Assembly: GCA_014843695.1 (NCBI GenBank)
Contig: CM026386.1
Location: 12,699,213-12,763,212 of the forward strand
DNA: 64,000 nucleotides
Reading direction: 5' to 3'
Origin: Archivesica marissinica
Taxonomy: Eukaryota > Mollusca > Bivalvia > Venerida > Vesicomyidae
Part shown: piece after piece, positions 1-14,100 of the stretch
Layout of the letters: each line of letters begins with the position of its first letter
How positions within the stretch are numbered: the first letter of the stretch is position 1
Notes under the pieces: generated by a model
Databases searched by the model: none
The model's input: only the letters and a program-made list of their open reading frames with translations
What the model was told of the DNA's origin: nothing
Program-made: the position numbers and the translations under genes

Positions 1-507
1 ATAAGGTTATATATGTAAACTATATGAATATTAATATTGATATTACATGGTTATTAGTTTGCTCCAATGACTGTACAACACCATGTGGTGGATTAGGAAT
101 TGTTGGTGTTCAACATAAATACATCAAGTGCAAGTAGCTAGCTATACAGATGTAAACTATCTAACTCTGAATTATGTGCGTTATGCATTTAGAAAACATT
201 GAACTGTGGTTGTGGAAATGCAAACCTGTTGAATCAACTTTCAAACTATTTGTCAAGCAAGGGTATTCGCATTAATGTTAATTATGAAATCATTTGTTTA
301 GGGTTTTGGGGGAAAATAAAGACTGTATATATTATAAATTATGCAATATTAGTAAATCAAATATTTCATCTTTGGAATGAAATAGAGGACAAATGTTTCT
401 AGTTTTATAAGTTGTTTGTCATAGTCAGATACTAGAAGAACAAGAAATTGCCTTTACGTTATTGAATGATGGTATTACATCACCCAAGAACAAATTTACT
501 AAAACTA
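1..507. other. Unassigned AT-rich sequence
   Basis: I see no recognisable exon, RNA or repeat here. The short open stretch at 199-402 shows no domain or family-like pattern and no convincing splice context. If the minus-strand SRCR gene continues, this is downstream intron or 3' sequence. Confidence 0.5.
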
Positions 508-703
508 CAGTCTACATCCGTTATGTCAAAGTTGGTTATGTCGAATGCTCTGGTTATCTCGAAGTCGGATCAAAGTCCCGTTTCAGACACTATCATTTTA
601 GATATAACTGGCTCCGTTTATATCGAATTTCGTTAAGTCAAACTTCGGTTAAGTCGAAGTATTTTGTTCGGTCCGACGAATTCGACATAACATATGTAGA
701 CTG
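508..703. mobile_element. MITE (family M1), TA-flanked, ~196 bp
   Basis: The element begins CAGTCTACATCCGTTATGTC and ends with a near-perfect inverted copy (GACATAACATATGTAGACTG). It is bracketed by TA on both sides (506-507 and 704-705), as expected for Tc1/mariner/pogo-type insertion. No transposase is encoded. A second copy lies in opposite orientation at 60286-60470, sharing both the termini and internal blocks such as the GTTATGTCGAA motif. Assignment to the mariner/pogo class is an inference from the CAGT terminus and the TA target. Confidence 0.75.
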
Positions 704-816
704 TAAATAGTCAGAAAACATCCTAAAATATTTCTTTATTCTGTTCCTTATAGCTTTGCTGTAGTACATGTATTATTATATAAATATATAAATTTGATAG
801 TCCGCTACACCCTCAC

Positions 817-995
817 CAAAACAATGTAGGCGCGTCACTGGCATACCACTAATTTGTCCTCTGCTGTACCAAGTATAATTGAAGCACTCGTTAACATGAG
901 CTTCAGAACCATTGCACGTAGGTAATCTATATCCCGACTCTCCGGTGTAACCAAAACCATCGTAATATATATACCAAGTGCTGAATCCCACATAT
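817..995 (-). CDS. SRCR domain exon, C-terminal half (SRCR-C)
   Basis: This 179-nt internal exon runs 995 to 817 and encodes the second half of a scavenger-receptor cysteine-rich domain, an extracellular ligand-binding module. The reading includes GYRLPTCNGSEAHVNECFN and later TRLHCFG, matching the family pattern LxCxGxExxLxxC...VxC. Before the exon, transcript-wise, is TTTTCATGACAG (acceptor, phase 2); after it is TTTTG|GTGAGG (donor, phase 1). The cysteine usually found about midway between ECFN and LHC is absent. The nearest phase-compatible N-half exon is 28946-29096, which places the roughly 27 kb minisatellite inside this domain's intron. The exon is open throughout; the ligand is unknown. 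The SRCR assignment is firm, the exon pairing is inferred. Confidence 0.82.
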
Positions 996-1218
996 CTGTC
1001 ATGAAAACATGAGTTATCACTTTAGAGTACAGCCAATTGGCAATGAACACATATCGTACGACACAACCAGTACAAGGCACGTCGCGTAGGTACAGAGCAC
1101 CTACCGTCAACACCACAAGAACAAAGCCACGCCAGTAGGTACAGAGCACCTACCGTCAACACCACAAGAACAAAGTCACGCCGGTAGGTACAGAGCACAT
1201 ATCGTACGACACAACAAG

Positions 1219-2218
1219 NNNNNNNNNNNNNNNNNNNNNNNNNNNNNNNNNNNNNNNNNNNNNNNNNNNNNNNNNNNNNNNNNNNNNNNNNNNNNNNNNN
1301 NNNNNNNNNNNNNNNNNNNNNNNNNNNNNNNNNNNNNNNNNNNNNNNNNNNNNNNNNNNNNNNNNNNNNNNNNNNNNNNNNNNNNNNNNNNNNNNNNNNN
1401 NNNNNNNNNNNNNNNNNNNNNNNNNNNNNNNNNNNNNNNNNNNNNNNNNNNNNNNNNNNNNNNNNNNNNNNNNNNNNNNNNNNNNNNNNNNNNNNNNNNN
1501 NNNNNNNNNNNNNNNNNNNNNNNNNNNNNNNNNNNNNNNNNNNNNNNNNNNNNNNNNNNNNNNNNNNNNNNNNNNNNNNNNNNNNNNNNNNNNNNNNNNN
1601 NNNNNNNNNNNNNNNNNNNNNNNNNNNNNNNNNNNNNNNNNNNNNNNNNNNNNNNNNNNNNNNNNNNNNNNNNNNNNNNNNNNNNNNNNNNNNNNNNNNN
1701 NNNNNNNNNNNNNNNNNNNNNNNNNNNNNNNNNNNNNNNNNNNNNNNNNNNNNNNNNNNNNNNNNNNNNNNNNNNNNNNNNNNNNNNNNNNNNNNNNNNN
1801 NNNNNNNNNNNNNNNNNNNNNNNNNNNNNNNNNNNNNNNNNNNNNNNNNNNNNNNNNNNNNNNNNNNNNNNNNNNNNNNNNNNNNNNNNNNNNNNNNNNN
1901 NNNNNNNNNNNNNNNNNNNNNNNNNNNNNNNNNNNNNNNNNNNNNNNNNNNNNNNNNNNNNNNNNNNNNNNNNNNNNNNNNNNNNNNNNNNNNNNNNNNN
2001 NNNNNNNNNNNNNNNNNNNNNNNNNNNNNNNNNNNNNNNNNNNNNNNNNNNNNNNNNNNNNNNNNNNNNNNNNNNNNNNNNNNNNNNNNNNNNNNNNNNN
2101 NNNNNNNNNNNNNNNNNNNNNNNNNNNNNNNNNNNNNNNNNNNNNNNNNNNNNNNNNNNNNNNNNNNNNNNNNNNNNNNNNNNNNNNNNNNNNNNNNNNN
2201 NNNNNNNNNNNNNNNNNN
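1219..2218. other. Assembly gap, exactly 1000 N
   Basis: A run of exactly 1000 N interrupts Array I. The round number suggests a fixed-size placeholder, so the true length of the array is unknown. Open frames predicted through the Ns are artefacts. Confidence 0.99.
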
Positions 2219-5097
2219 ACAGGGCACATATTGTCAACACCACAACAACAGAGTCACGTCGGTAGGTACAGGGTACATATTGTCAACACCACAACAACAA
2301 AGTCACGTAGGTAGGTACAGGGCACATATTGTTAATACCACAACAATATAGTCACGTCGGTAGTTACAGAGCACATACCGTCAACACCACAACAACAACG
2401 TCACGTCGGTAGGTACATGGCACATACCATCAACAGCACAAGAACAAAGTCACGTCGGTAGGTACAGGGCATATATTGTCAACACCACAACAATATAGTC
2501 ACGTCTGTAGTTACAGAGCAAATACCATCAACACCACAAGAACAAAGTCATGTAGGTAGGTACATGACACATACCGTCAACACCACAAAAACAAAGTCAC
2601 TTCGGTAGGTACAGAGCACATATCGTCAACACCACAACAATAAAGTCACGTCGGTAGGTACAGAGCATATATTGTCAACACCACAACAACAAAGTCACGT
2701 CGGTAGGTACAGGGCACATACCGTCAACAGCACAAGAACAAAGTCACGTCGGTAGGTACAGAGCACATATCATCAACACCACAACAACAAAGTCACGTCG
2801 GTAGGTACAGGGCACATACCGTCAACAGCACAAGAACAAAGTCACGTCGGTAGGTACAGGGCACATATTGTTAACACCACAACAATAGAGTCACGTCGGT
2901 AGGTACAGGGCAAATACCATCAACACCACAAGAACAAAGTCACGTAGGTAGGTACATGGCACATACCGTCAACACCACAAGAACAAAGTCACGTCGGTAG
3001 GTACAGAGCACATATCGTCAACAGCACAAGAACAAAGTCACGTCGGTAGGTACAGGGCACATACCGTCAACAGCACAAGAACAAAGTCACGTCGGTAGGT
3101 ACAGGGCACATACCGTCAACACCACAAGAACAAAGTCACGTCGGTAGGTACAGGGCACATACCATCAACAGCACAATAACAAAGTCACGTCGGTAGGTAC
3201 AGGGCACATACCGTCAACAGCACAAGAACAAAGTCACGTCGGTAGGTACAGGGCACATACCGTCAACACCACAACAACAAAGTCACGTCGGTAGGTACAG
3301 GGCACATATTGTCAACACCACAACAATATAGTCACGTCGGTAGGTACATGGCACATACCGTCAACAGGACAAGAACAAAGTCACGTCGGTAGGTACAGAG
3401 CACATACCGTCAACACCACAACAACAAAGTCACGTCGGTAGGTACAGGGCACATACCGTCAACACCACAAGAACAAAGTCACGTCGGTAGGTACAGGGCA
3501 CATACCGTCAACACCACAACAACAAAGTCACGTCGGTAGGTACAGGGCACATATCGTCAACACCACAACAACAAAGTCACGTCGGTAGGTACAGGGCACA
3601 TATTGTCAACACCACAACAACAAAGTCACGTCGGTAGGTACAGGGCACATATTGTCAACACCACAAGAACAAAGTCACGTCGGTAGGTACAGGGCACATA
3701 TTGTCAACACCACAAGAACAAAGTCACGTCGGTAGGTACAGGGCACATATTGTCAACACCACAACAATATAGTCACGTCGGTAGGTACAGGGCACATACC
3801 GTCAACACCACAACAACAAAGTCACGTCGGTAGGTAGAGAGCACATACCGTCAACACCACAACAACAAAGTCACGTCGGTAGGTACAGAGCACATACCGT
3901 CAACACCACAAGAACAAAGTCACGTCGGTAGGTACAGAGCACATACCGTCAACACCACAAGAACAAAGTCACGTCGGTAGGTACAGAGCACATATCGTCA
4001 ACACCACAACAACAAAGTCACGTCGGTAGGTACAGAGCACATACCGTCAACACCACAACAACAAAGTCACGTCGGTAGGTACAGGGCACATACCGTCAAC
4101 ACCACAAGAACAAAGTCACGTTGGTATGTACAGAGCACATACCATCAACACCACAAAAACAAAGTCACGTCGGTAGGTACAGAGCACATACCGTCAACAC
4201 CACAAGAACAAAGTCACGTCGGTAGGTACAGGGCACATACCGTCAACACCACAAGAACAAAGTCACGTCGGTAGGTACAGGGCACATACCGTCAACACCA
4301 CAAGAACAAAGTCACGTCGGTAGGTACAGGGCACATACCGTCAACACCACAACAACAAAGTCACGTCGGTAGGTACAGGGCACATATTGTCAACACCACA
4401 ACAACAAAGTCACGTCGGTAGGTACAGGGCACATACCGTCAACACCACAAGAACAAAGTCACGTCGGTAGGTACAGGGCACATACCGTCAACACCACAAC
4501 AACAAAGTCACGTCGGTAGGTACAGGGCACATATTGTCAACACCACAACAATATAGTCACGTCGGTAGGTACAGGGCACATACCGAACACCACAACAACA
4601 AAGTCACGTCGGTAGGTACAGAGCACATATCGTCAACACCACAACAACAAAGTCACGTCGGTAGGTACAGGGCACATACCGTCAACACCACAAGAACAAA
4701 GTCACGTCGGTATGTACAGAGCACATACCGTCAACACCACAAAAACAAAGTCACGTCGGTAGGTACAGGGCACATACCGTCAACACCACAAGAACAAAGT
4801 CACGTCGGTAGGTACAGGGCACATACCGTCAACACCACAAGAACAAAGTCACGTCGGTAGGTACAGGGCACATACCGTCAACAGCACAAGAACAAAGTCA
4901 CGTCGGTAGGTACAGGGCACATACCATCAACACCACAACAACAAAGTCACGTCGGTAGGTACAGGGCACATACCGTCAACAGCACAAGAACAAAGTCACG
5001 TCGGTAGGTACAGGCAATATTGTCAACACCACAACAATATAGTCACGTCGGTAGGTACAGAGCACATACCGTCAACACCACAAGAACAAAGTCACGT

Positions 5098-5129
5098 GGT
5101 GTTGTGTTGGTTGGTGTGTGTGGTGGTGG
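5098..5129. other. GT-rich 32-bp insertion in one 49-bp unit
   Basis: A unit starting gtcacgt at 5091 is interrupted by about 32 bases made almost only of G and T, then resumes at ggtaggtac (5131). Nothing else in the array looks like it. It may be a real insertion or an uncorrected sequencing error. Confidence 0.8.
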
Positions 5130-8100
5130 CGGTAGGTACAGAGCACATACCGTCAACACCACAACAACAAAGTCACGTCGGTAGATACAGGGCACATACC
5201 GTCAACAGCACAAGAACAAAGTCACGTCGGTAGGTACAGAGCACATACCATCAACACCACAAGAACAAAGTCACGTCGGTAGGTACAGGGCACATACCGT
5301 CAACAGCACAAGAACAAAGTCACGTCGGTAGGTACAAGGCACATATTGTCAACACCACAACAATATAGTCACGTCGGTAGGTACAGAGCACATACCATCA
5401 ACACCACAAGAACAAAGTCACGTCGGTAGGTACAGACACATACCGTCAACACACAACAAAAAGTCACGTCGGTAGGTACAGGCACATACCTCAACACCAC
5501 AAGAACAAAGTCACGTCGGTAGGTACAGGGCACATACGTCAACACCACAACAACAAAGTCACGTCGGTAGGTACAGGGCACATATTGTCAACAGCACAAG
5601 AACAAAGTCACGTCGGTAGGTAAGGGCACATAGTCAACAGCACAAGAACAAAGTCACGTCGCTAGTTACAGGGCACATACCGTCAACAGCACAAGAACAA
5701 AGTAACGTCTGTAGGTACAGGGCACATACCGTCAACACCACAACAACAACGTCACGTCGGTAGGTACAGGGCACATATTGTCAACACCACAACAACAAAG
5801 TCACGTCCGTAGGTACAGGGCACATACCGTCAACAGCACAAGAACAAAGTCACGTTGATAGGTACAGGGCACATACCATCAACACCACAACAACAAAGTC
5901 ACGTCGGTAGGTACAACGCACATACCATCAACACCACAATAAAAAAGTCACATCGGTAGGTACAGAGCACATCCCATCAACACCACAACAACAAATTCAC
6001 TTCGGTAGGTACAGAACACATACCGTCAACACCACAAGAACAAAGTCACGTCGGTAGGTACAGAGCACCTACCGTCAACACCACAACAACAAAGTCACGT
6101 CTGTAGGTACATGGCACATACCGTCAACAAAACAACAACAAAGTCACGCCGGTAGGTACATGGCACCTACCATCAACACAACAACAACAAAGTCACGTCG
6201 GTAGGTACAGAGCACATCCCGTCAACACCACAACAACAAAGTCACGTCGGTAGGTTCAGAGCACATACCGTCAACACCACAGGAACAAAGTTACGTCGGT
6301 AGGTACAGGGCACATACCGTCAACACCACAAGAACAAAGTCACGTCGGTAGGTACAGGGCACATACCATCAACACCACAACAACAAAGTCACATCGGTAG
6401 GTACAGCGCACATACCATCAACACCACAACAACTAAGTCACGTCGGTAGGTACAGAGCACATCCCGCCAACACCACAACAACATAGTCACGTCGGTAGGT
6501 ACAGAGCACATATTGTCAATACCACAAGTACAAAGTCACGTCGGTAGGTACAGAGCACATATCATCAACACCACAACAACAAAGTCACGTCGGTAGGTAC
6601 AGGGCACATATTGTACACAGCACACGAACAAATTCACGTCGGTAGGTACAGGGCACATACCGTCAACACCACAAGAACAAAGTCACGTCGGTAGGTACAG
6701 AGCACATACCATCAACACCACAGGAACAAAGTCACGTCGGTAGGTACAGGGCACATACAGTCAACACCACAAGAACAAAGTTACGTCGGTAGGTACAGGG
6801 CACATACCATCAACACCACAACAACAAAGTCACATCGGTAGGTACAGCGCACATACCATCAACACCACAACAAAAAAGTCACGTCGGTAGATACAGAGCA
6901 CATATCGTCAACACCACAACAACAAAGTCACGTCGGTAGGTACAGAGCACATACCGTCAACACCACAACAACAAAGTCACGTTGGTAGGTACATGGCACA
7001 TACATCAACACCACAACAACAAAGTCACCTCGGTAGGTACATGCCACCTACCATCAACACCACAACAACAAAATCACGTCGATAGGTACAGGGCACATCC
7101 CGTCAACACCACAACAACAAAGTCACGTCGGTAGGTACATGGCACATACAGTCAACTCCACAACAACAAAGTCACCTCGGTAGGTACATGCCACCTACCA
7201 TCAACACCACAACAACAAAGTCACGTCGGTAGGTACAGGTCACATACCGATAACAACACAACGACAAAGTCACGTCGGTAGGTACAGAGTACATATCATC
7301 ATCACCACAACAACAAAGTCACGTCGGTAGGTACAGGGCACATACCGTCAACAGCACAACAATATAGTCACGTCTGTAGGTACAGAGCACATACCATCAA
7401 CACCACAAGAACAAAGTCACGTCGGTAGATACTTGACAGATACCGTCAATACCACAACATCAAAGTCATATCGGTTGGTAGAGTGTACATACCATCAACA
7501 CCACAACAACAAAGTCACGTCGGTAGGTACAGCGCACATACCATCAACAACCAAGTCACGTCGGTAGGTACAGAGCACATCCCGTCAACACCACAACAAC
7601 AAAGTCACGTCTGTAGGTACATGGCACATACCGTCAACACCATAACAACAAAGTCACGCCCGTAGGTACATGGCACCTACCATCAACACCACAACAACAA
7701 AGTTACGTCAGTAGGTACAGAGCACATCCCGTCAACACCACAACAAAAAAGTCACATCGGTAGGTACAGAGCACATACCGTCAACATCACAGGAACAAAG
7801 TCACGTCGGTAGGTACAGGGCACCTACCCTCAAAACCACAAGAACAAAGTCACGTCGACAGGTACAGGGCACATACCATCAACACCACAACAACAAAGTC
7901 ACATCGGTAGGTACAGCGCACATACCATCAACACCACAACAACAAAGTCACGTCGGTAGGTACAGGGCATCTACCGTCAAAACCACAAGAACAAAGTCAC
8001 GTCGACAGGTACAGGGCACATACCGTCAACACCACAATAACAAAGTCACGTCGGTAGGTACAGAGCACATACCATCAACACCACAACAACAAAGTCACCT

Positions 8101-11100
8101 TGGTAGGTACAGGGCACATATTGTCAACACCACAACAACAACGTCACGTCGGTAGGTACAGAGCACATCCCGTCAACACCACAACAACAAAGTCACGTCG
8201 GTAGGTACAGAGCACATACCTTCTAAACCACAAGAACAAAGTCACGTCGGTAGGTACAGAGCACATACCGGCAACACCACAACAACAAAGTCACGTAGGT
8301 AGGTACAGGTCACAACCGTTAACAACAAAAGAACAAAGTCACGTCGGTAGGTACAGAGCACATATCATCAACACCACAACAACAAAGTCACGTCGATAGG
8401 TACAAGGCACATATTGTCGACACCACAACAATATAGTCACGTTGGTAGGTACAGAGCACATACCATCAACACCACAAGAACAAAGTCACGTCGGTAGTTA
8501 CATGACACATACCGTCAACACCACAACATCAAAGTCATATCGGTAGGTACAGAGTACATACCATCAAAACCACAACAACAAAGTCACGTTGATAGGTACA
8601 GGGCACATACCTTCAACACCACAACAACAAAGTCACGTCGGTAGGTACAACGCACATACCATCAACACCACAACAACAAAGTCACGTCGGTAGGTACAGA
8701 GCACATCCCGTCAACACCACAACAACAAAGTCACTTCGGTAGGTACAAAACACATACCGTCAACACCACAAGAACAAAGTCACGTCGGTAGGTACAGAGC
8801 ACCTACCGTCAACACCACAACAACAAAGTCACTTCTGTAGGTACATGGCACATACCGTCAACACCACAACAACAAAGTCACACCGGTATGTACTTGGCAC
8901 CTACAATCAACACAACAACAACAAAGTCACGTCGGTAGGTACAGAGCACATCCCGTCACCACCACAACAACAAAGTCACGTCGGTTGGTTCAGAGCACAT
9001 ACCGTCAACACCACAGGAACAAAGTCACGTCGGTAGGTACAGGGCACATACCGTCAACACCACAAGAACAAAGTCACGTCGGTAGGTACAGGGCACATAC
9101 CATCAACACCACAACAACAAAGTCACATCGGTAGGTACAGCGCACATACCATCAACACCACAACAACCAAGTCACGTCGGTAGGTACAGAGCACATCACA
9201 CCAACACCACAACAACATAGTCACGTCGGTAGGTACAGAGCACATATTGTCAATACCACAAGTACAAAGTCACGTCGGTAGGTACAGAGCACATCCCGTC
9301 AACACCACAAAAACAAAGTCACGTTGGTAGGTACAGAGCACATATCGTCAATACCACAAGTACAAAGTCACGTCGGTAGGTACAGAGCACATATCGTCAA
9401 TACCTCAAGTACAAAGTCACGTCGATAGTTACAGAGCCCCAACCGTCAACACCACAACAACAAAGTCACGTCGGTAGGTACATGGCACCTACCGTCAACA
9501 CCACAAGAACAAAGTCACGTCGATAGGTACAGGGCACATACATTCAACACGACAAGAACAAAGTCACGTCGGTAGGTACAGAGCACATACCATCAACACC
9601 ACAACAACAAAGTCACCTCGGTAGGTACAGAGCACATCCCGTCAACAACACAACAACAAAGTCACGTCGGTAGGTACAGAGCACATACCGTCAAAACCTC
9701 AAGAACAAAGTCACGTCTGTAGGTAGAGAGCACATACCGGCAACACCACAACAACAAAGTCACGTAGGTAGGTACAGGTCACAACCGTTAACAACACAAG
9801 AACAAAGTCACGTCGGTAGGTACAGAGCACATATCATCAACACCACAACAACAAAGTCATGTCGGTAGGTACAAGGCAAATATTGCCAACACCACAACAA
9901 TATAGTCACGTCGGTAGGTACAGAGCACATACCATCAACACCACAAGAACAAAGTCACGTCGGTAGGTACATGACACATACCGTCAACACTACAACATCA
10001 AAGTCATATCGGTAGGTACAGAGTACATACCATCAACACCACAACAACAAAGTCACGTCGATAGGTACAGGGCACATACCATCAACACCACAACAAGAAA
10101 GTCACGTCAGTAGGTACAACGCACATACCATCAACACCACAACAACAAATTCACGTCGGTAGGTACAGAGCACATCCCGTCAACACCACAACAACAAAGT
10201 CACTTCGGTAGGTACAGAACACATACCGTCAACACCACAAGAACAAAGTCACGTCGGTAGGTACAGAGCACCTACCCTCAACACCACAATAACAAAGTCA
10301 CGTATGTAGGTACATGGCACATACCGTCAACACCACAACAACAAAGTAACGCCGGTAGGTACATGGCAACTACCATCAACACCACAACAGCAAAGTCACG
10401 TCGGTAGGTACAGAGCACATCCTGTCAACACCACAACAACAAAGTCACGTCGGTAGGTTCAGAGCACATACCGTCAACACCACAGGAACATAGTCACGTC
10501 GGTAGGTACAGGGCACATACTGTCAACACCACAAGAACAAAGTCACGTCGGTAGGTACAGGGCACATACCATCAACACCACAACAACAAAGTCACATCGG
10601 TAGGTACAGCGCACATACCATCAACACCACAACAACCAAGTCACGTCAGTAGGTACAGAGCACATCCCGCCAACACCACAACAACAAAGTCACGTCGGTA
10701 GGTACAGAGCACATATCGTCAATACCACAACAACAAAGTCACGTCGGTAGGTACAGAGCACATATCGTCAATACCACAAGTACAAAGTCACGTCGGTAGG
10801 TACAGAGCACATCCCGTCAACACCACAACAACAAAGTCACGTCGGTAGGTACAGGGCACATATCGTCAACACCACAACAACAAAGTCACGTCGGTAGGTA
10901 CAGGGCACATACCATCAACATCACAAGAACAAAGTCTCGTCGGTAGTTACAGAGCACATACCGTCAATACCACAAGAACAAAGTCACGTCGTTAGGTACA
11001 GAGCACATACCGTGAACACCACAACAACAAAGTCACGTCGATAGGTACAGGGCACATACCGTCAACACCACAACAACAAAGTCACGCCGGTAGGTACATG

Positions 11101-14100
11101 GCATCTACCATCAACACCACAACAACAACGTCACGTCGGTAGGTACAGAGCACATCCCGTCAACACCACAACAACAAAGTCACGTCGGTAGGTTCAGAGC
11201 ACATACCGTCAACACCACAGGAACATAGTCACGTCGGTAGGTAGAGGGCACATACCGTCAACACCACAAGAACAAAGTCATGTCGGTAGGTACAGGGCAC
11301 ATACCATCAACACCACAACAACAAAGTCACATCGGTAGGTACAGCGCACATACCATCAACACCACAACAACCAAGTCACGTCGGTAGGTACAGAGCACAT
11401 CCCGCCAACACCACAACAACAAAGTCACGTCGGTAGGTACAGAGCACATATCCTCAATACCACAAGTACAAAGTCACGTCGGTAGGTACAGGGCACATAC
11501 CATCAACACCACAAGAACAAAGTCACGTCGGTAGGTACAGAGCACATACCGTCAACACCACAAGAACAAAGTCACGTCAGTAGGTACAGGGCACATACCG
11601 TCAACACCACAAGAACAACGTCACGTCGTTAGGTACAGAGCACATACCGTGAACACCACAACAACAAAGTCACGTCGATAGGTACAGGGCATATACCATC
11701 AACAGCACAAGAACAAAGTCACGTCGGTAGGTACATAGCACATATCAGCAAAACTACAACAACAAAGTCACGTCGGTAGGTACAGGGCACATATTGTCAA
11801 CAGCACAAGAACAAAGTCACGTCGGTAGGTACAGGGCACATACCGCCAACACCACAACAACAAAGTCACATCGGTAGGGACAGAGCACATATCATCAACA
11901 CCACAATAACAAAGTCACGTCGGTAGGTACAGGGCTCATACCGTCAACAGCACAAGAACAAAGTCACGTCGGTAGGTACAGGGCACATACCGCCAACACT
12001 ACAACAACAAAGTCACGCCGGTAGGTACAGAGCACATATCGTCAATACCACAAGTAAAACGTCACGTCGGTAGGTACAGAGCACATATCGTCAATACCAC
12101 AAGTACAAAGTCATGTCGGTAGGTACAGAGCACCTACCGTCAACACCACAACAACAAAGTCACATCAGTAGGTACATGGCACCTACCGTCAACACCACAA
12201 GAACAAGGTCACGTTGATAGGTACAGGGCACATACAGTCAACACGACAAGAACAAAGTCACGTCGGTAGGTACAGACCACATACCATCAACACCAAAACA
12301 TCAAATTCACGTCGGTAGGTACAGAGCACATATCGTCAACACCATAACAACAAAGTCACGTCGGTAGGTACAGAGCACATACCGTCAACATCACAACAAC
12401 AAAGTCACGTCGGTAGGTACAGGGCACATATCATCAACACCACAACAACAAAGTCACGTCGGTAGGTACAGGGCACATACCGCCAACACCACAAGAACAA
12501 AGTCACGTCGGTAGGTACAGGGCACATATCGTCAACACCACAACAACAAAGTCACGTCGGTAGGTACAGGACACATACCATCAACACCACAAGAACAAAG
12601 TCACGTCGGTAGGTACAGAGCACATACCGTCAACACCACAAGAACAAAGTCACGTCAGTAGGTAAAGGGCACATACCGTCAACACCGAAAGAACAAAGTC
12701 ACGTCGGTAGGTACAGAGCACAAACCGTGAACACCACAACAACAAAGTCACGTCGATAGGTACAGGGCACATACCATCAACACCACAACAACAAAGTCAC
12801 GTCGGTAGGTACAGAGCACATATCGTCAACACCATAAGAACAAAGTCACGTCGATAGGTACAGAGCACATACCGTCAACACCACAACAACAAAGTCACGT
12901 CGGTAGGTACAGGGCACATATCATCAACACCACAACAACAAAGCCACGTCGGTAGGTACAGGGCACATACCGCCAACACCACAAGACCAAAGTCACGTCG
13001 GTAGGTACAGGGCACATATCGTCAACACCACAACAACAAAGTCACGTCGGTAGGTACAGGCACATACCATCAACACCACAAGAACAAAGTCACGTCGGTA
13101 GGTACAGAGCACATACCGTCAACACCACAAGAACAAAGTCACGTCAGTAGGTACAGGGCACATACCGTCAACACCACAAGAACAAAGTCACGTCGGTAGG
13201 TACAGAGCACAAACCGTGAACAACATAACAACAAAGTCACGTCGATAGGTACAGGGCACATACCATCAACACCACAAGAACAAAGTCACGTCGGTAGGTA
13301 CAGAGCAAATATCGTCAATACCACAAGTACAAAGTCACGTCGGTAGGTACAGAGCACATCCCGTCAACACCACAACAACAAAGTCACGTCGGTAGGTACA
13401 GAGCACATATCGTCAATACGACAAGTACAAAGTCACGTCGGTAGGTACAGGGCACATACCGCCAACACCACAAGAACAAAGTCACGTCGGTAGGTACAGG
13501 GCACATATCGTCAACACCACAACCACAAAGTCACGTCGGTAGGTACAGGGCACATACCATCAACACCACAAGAACATAGTCACGTCGGTAGGTACAGAGC
13601 ACATACCGTCAACACCACAAGAACAAAGTCAGGTCAGTAGGTACAGGGCACATACCGTCAACACCACAAGAACAAAGTCACGTCGTTAGGTACAGAGCAC
13701 ATACCGTGAACACCACAACAACAAAGTCACGTCGATAGGTACAGGGCACATACCGTCAACAGCACAAGAACAAAGTCGCGTCGGTAGGTACATAGCACAT
13801 ATCAGCAAAACTACAACAACAAAGTCACGTCGGTAGGTACAGGGCACATACCGTCAACACCACAACAACAAAGTCACATCGGTAGCGACAGAGCACATAT
13901 CATCAACACCACAATAACAAAGTCACGTCGGTAGGTACAGGGCACATACCGTCAACAGCACAAGAATAAAGTCACGTCGGTAGGTACAGGGCACATACCG
14001 CCAACACTACAACAACAAAGTCACGCCGGTAGGTACAGAGCACATATCGTCAATACCACAAGTACAAAGTCACGTCGGTAGGTACAGAGCACATATCGTC

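Noticed and set aside
1022..2243. Long open frames of 355-401 codons across 1219-2218
   Set aside because: Almost entirely N; assembly-gap artefacts.
4534..4860. Repetitive ORFs in Array I (also 5369-5581, 14916-15104, 20126-20317 and others)
   Set aside because: A 49-bp period cycles frames every unit; the shared peptides are just the unit read in three frames, and they break at random stops.
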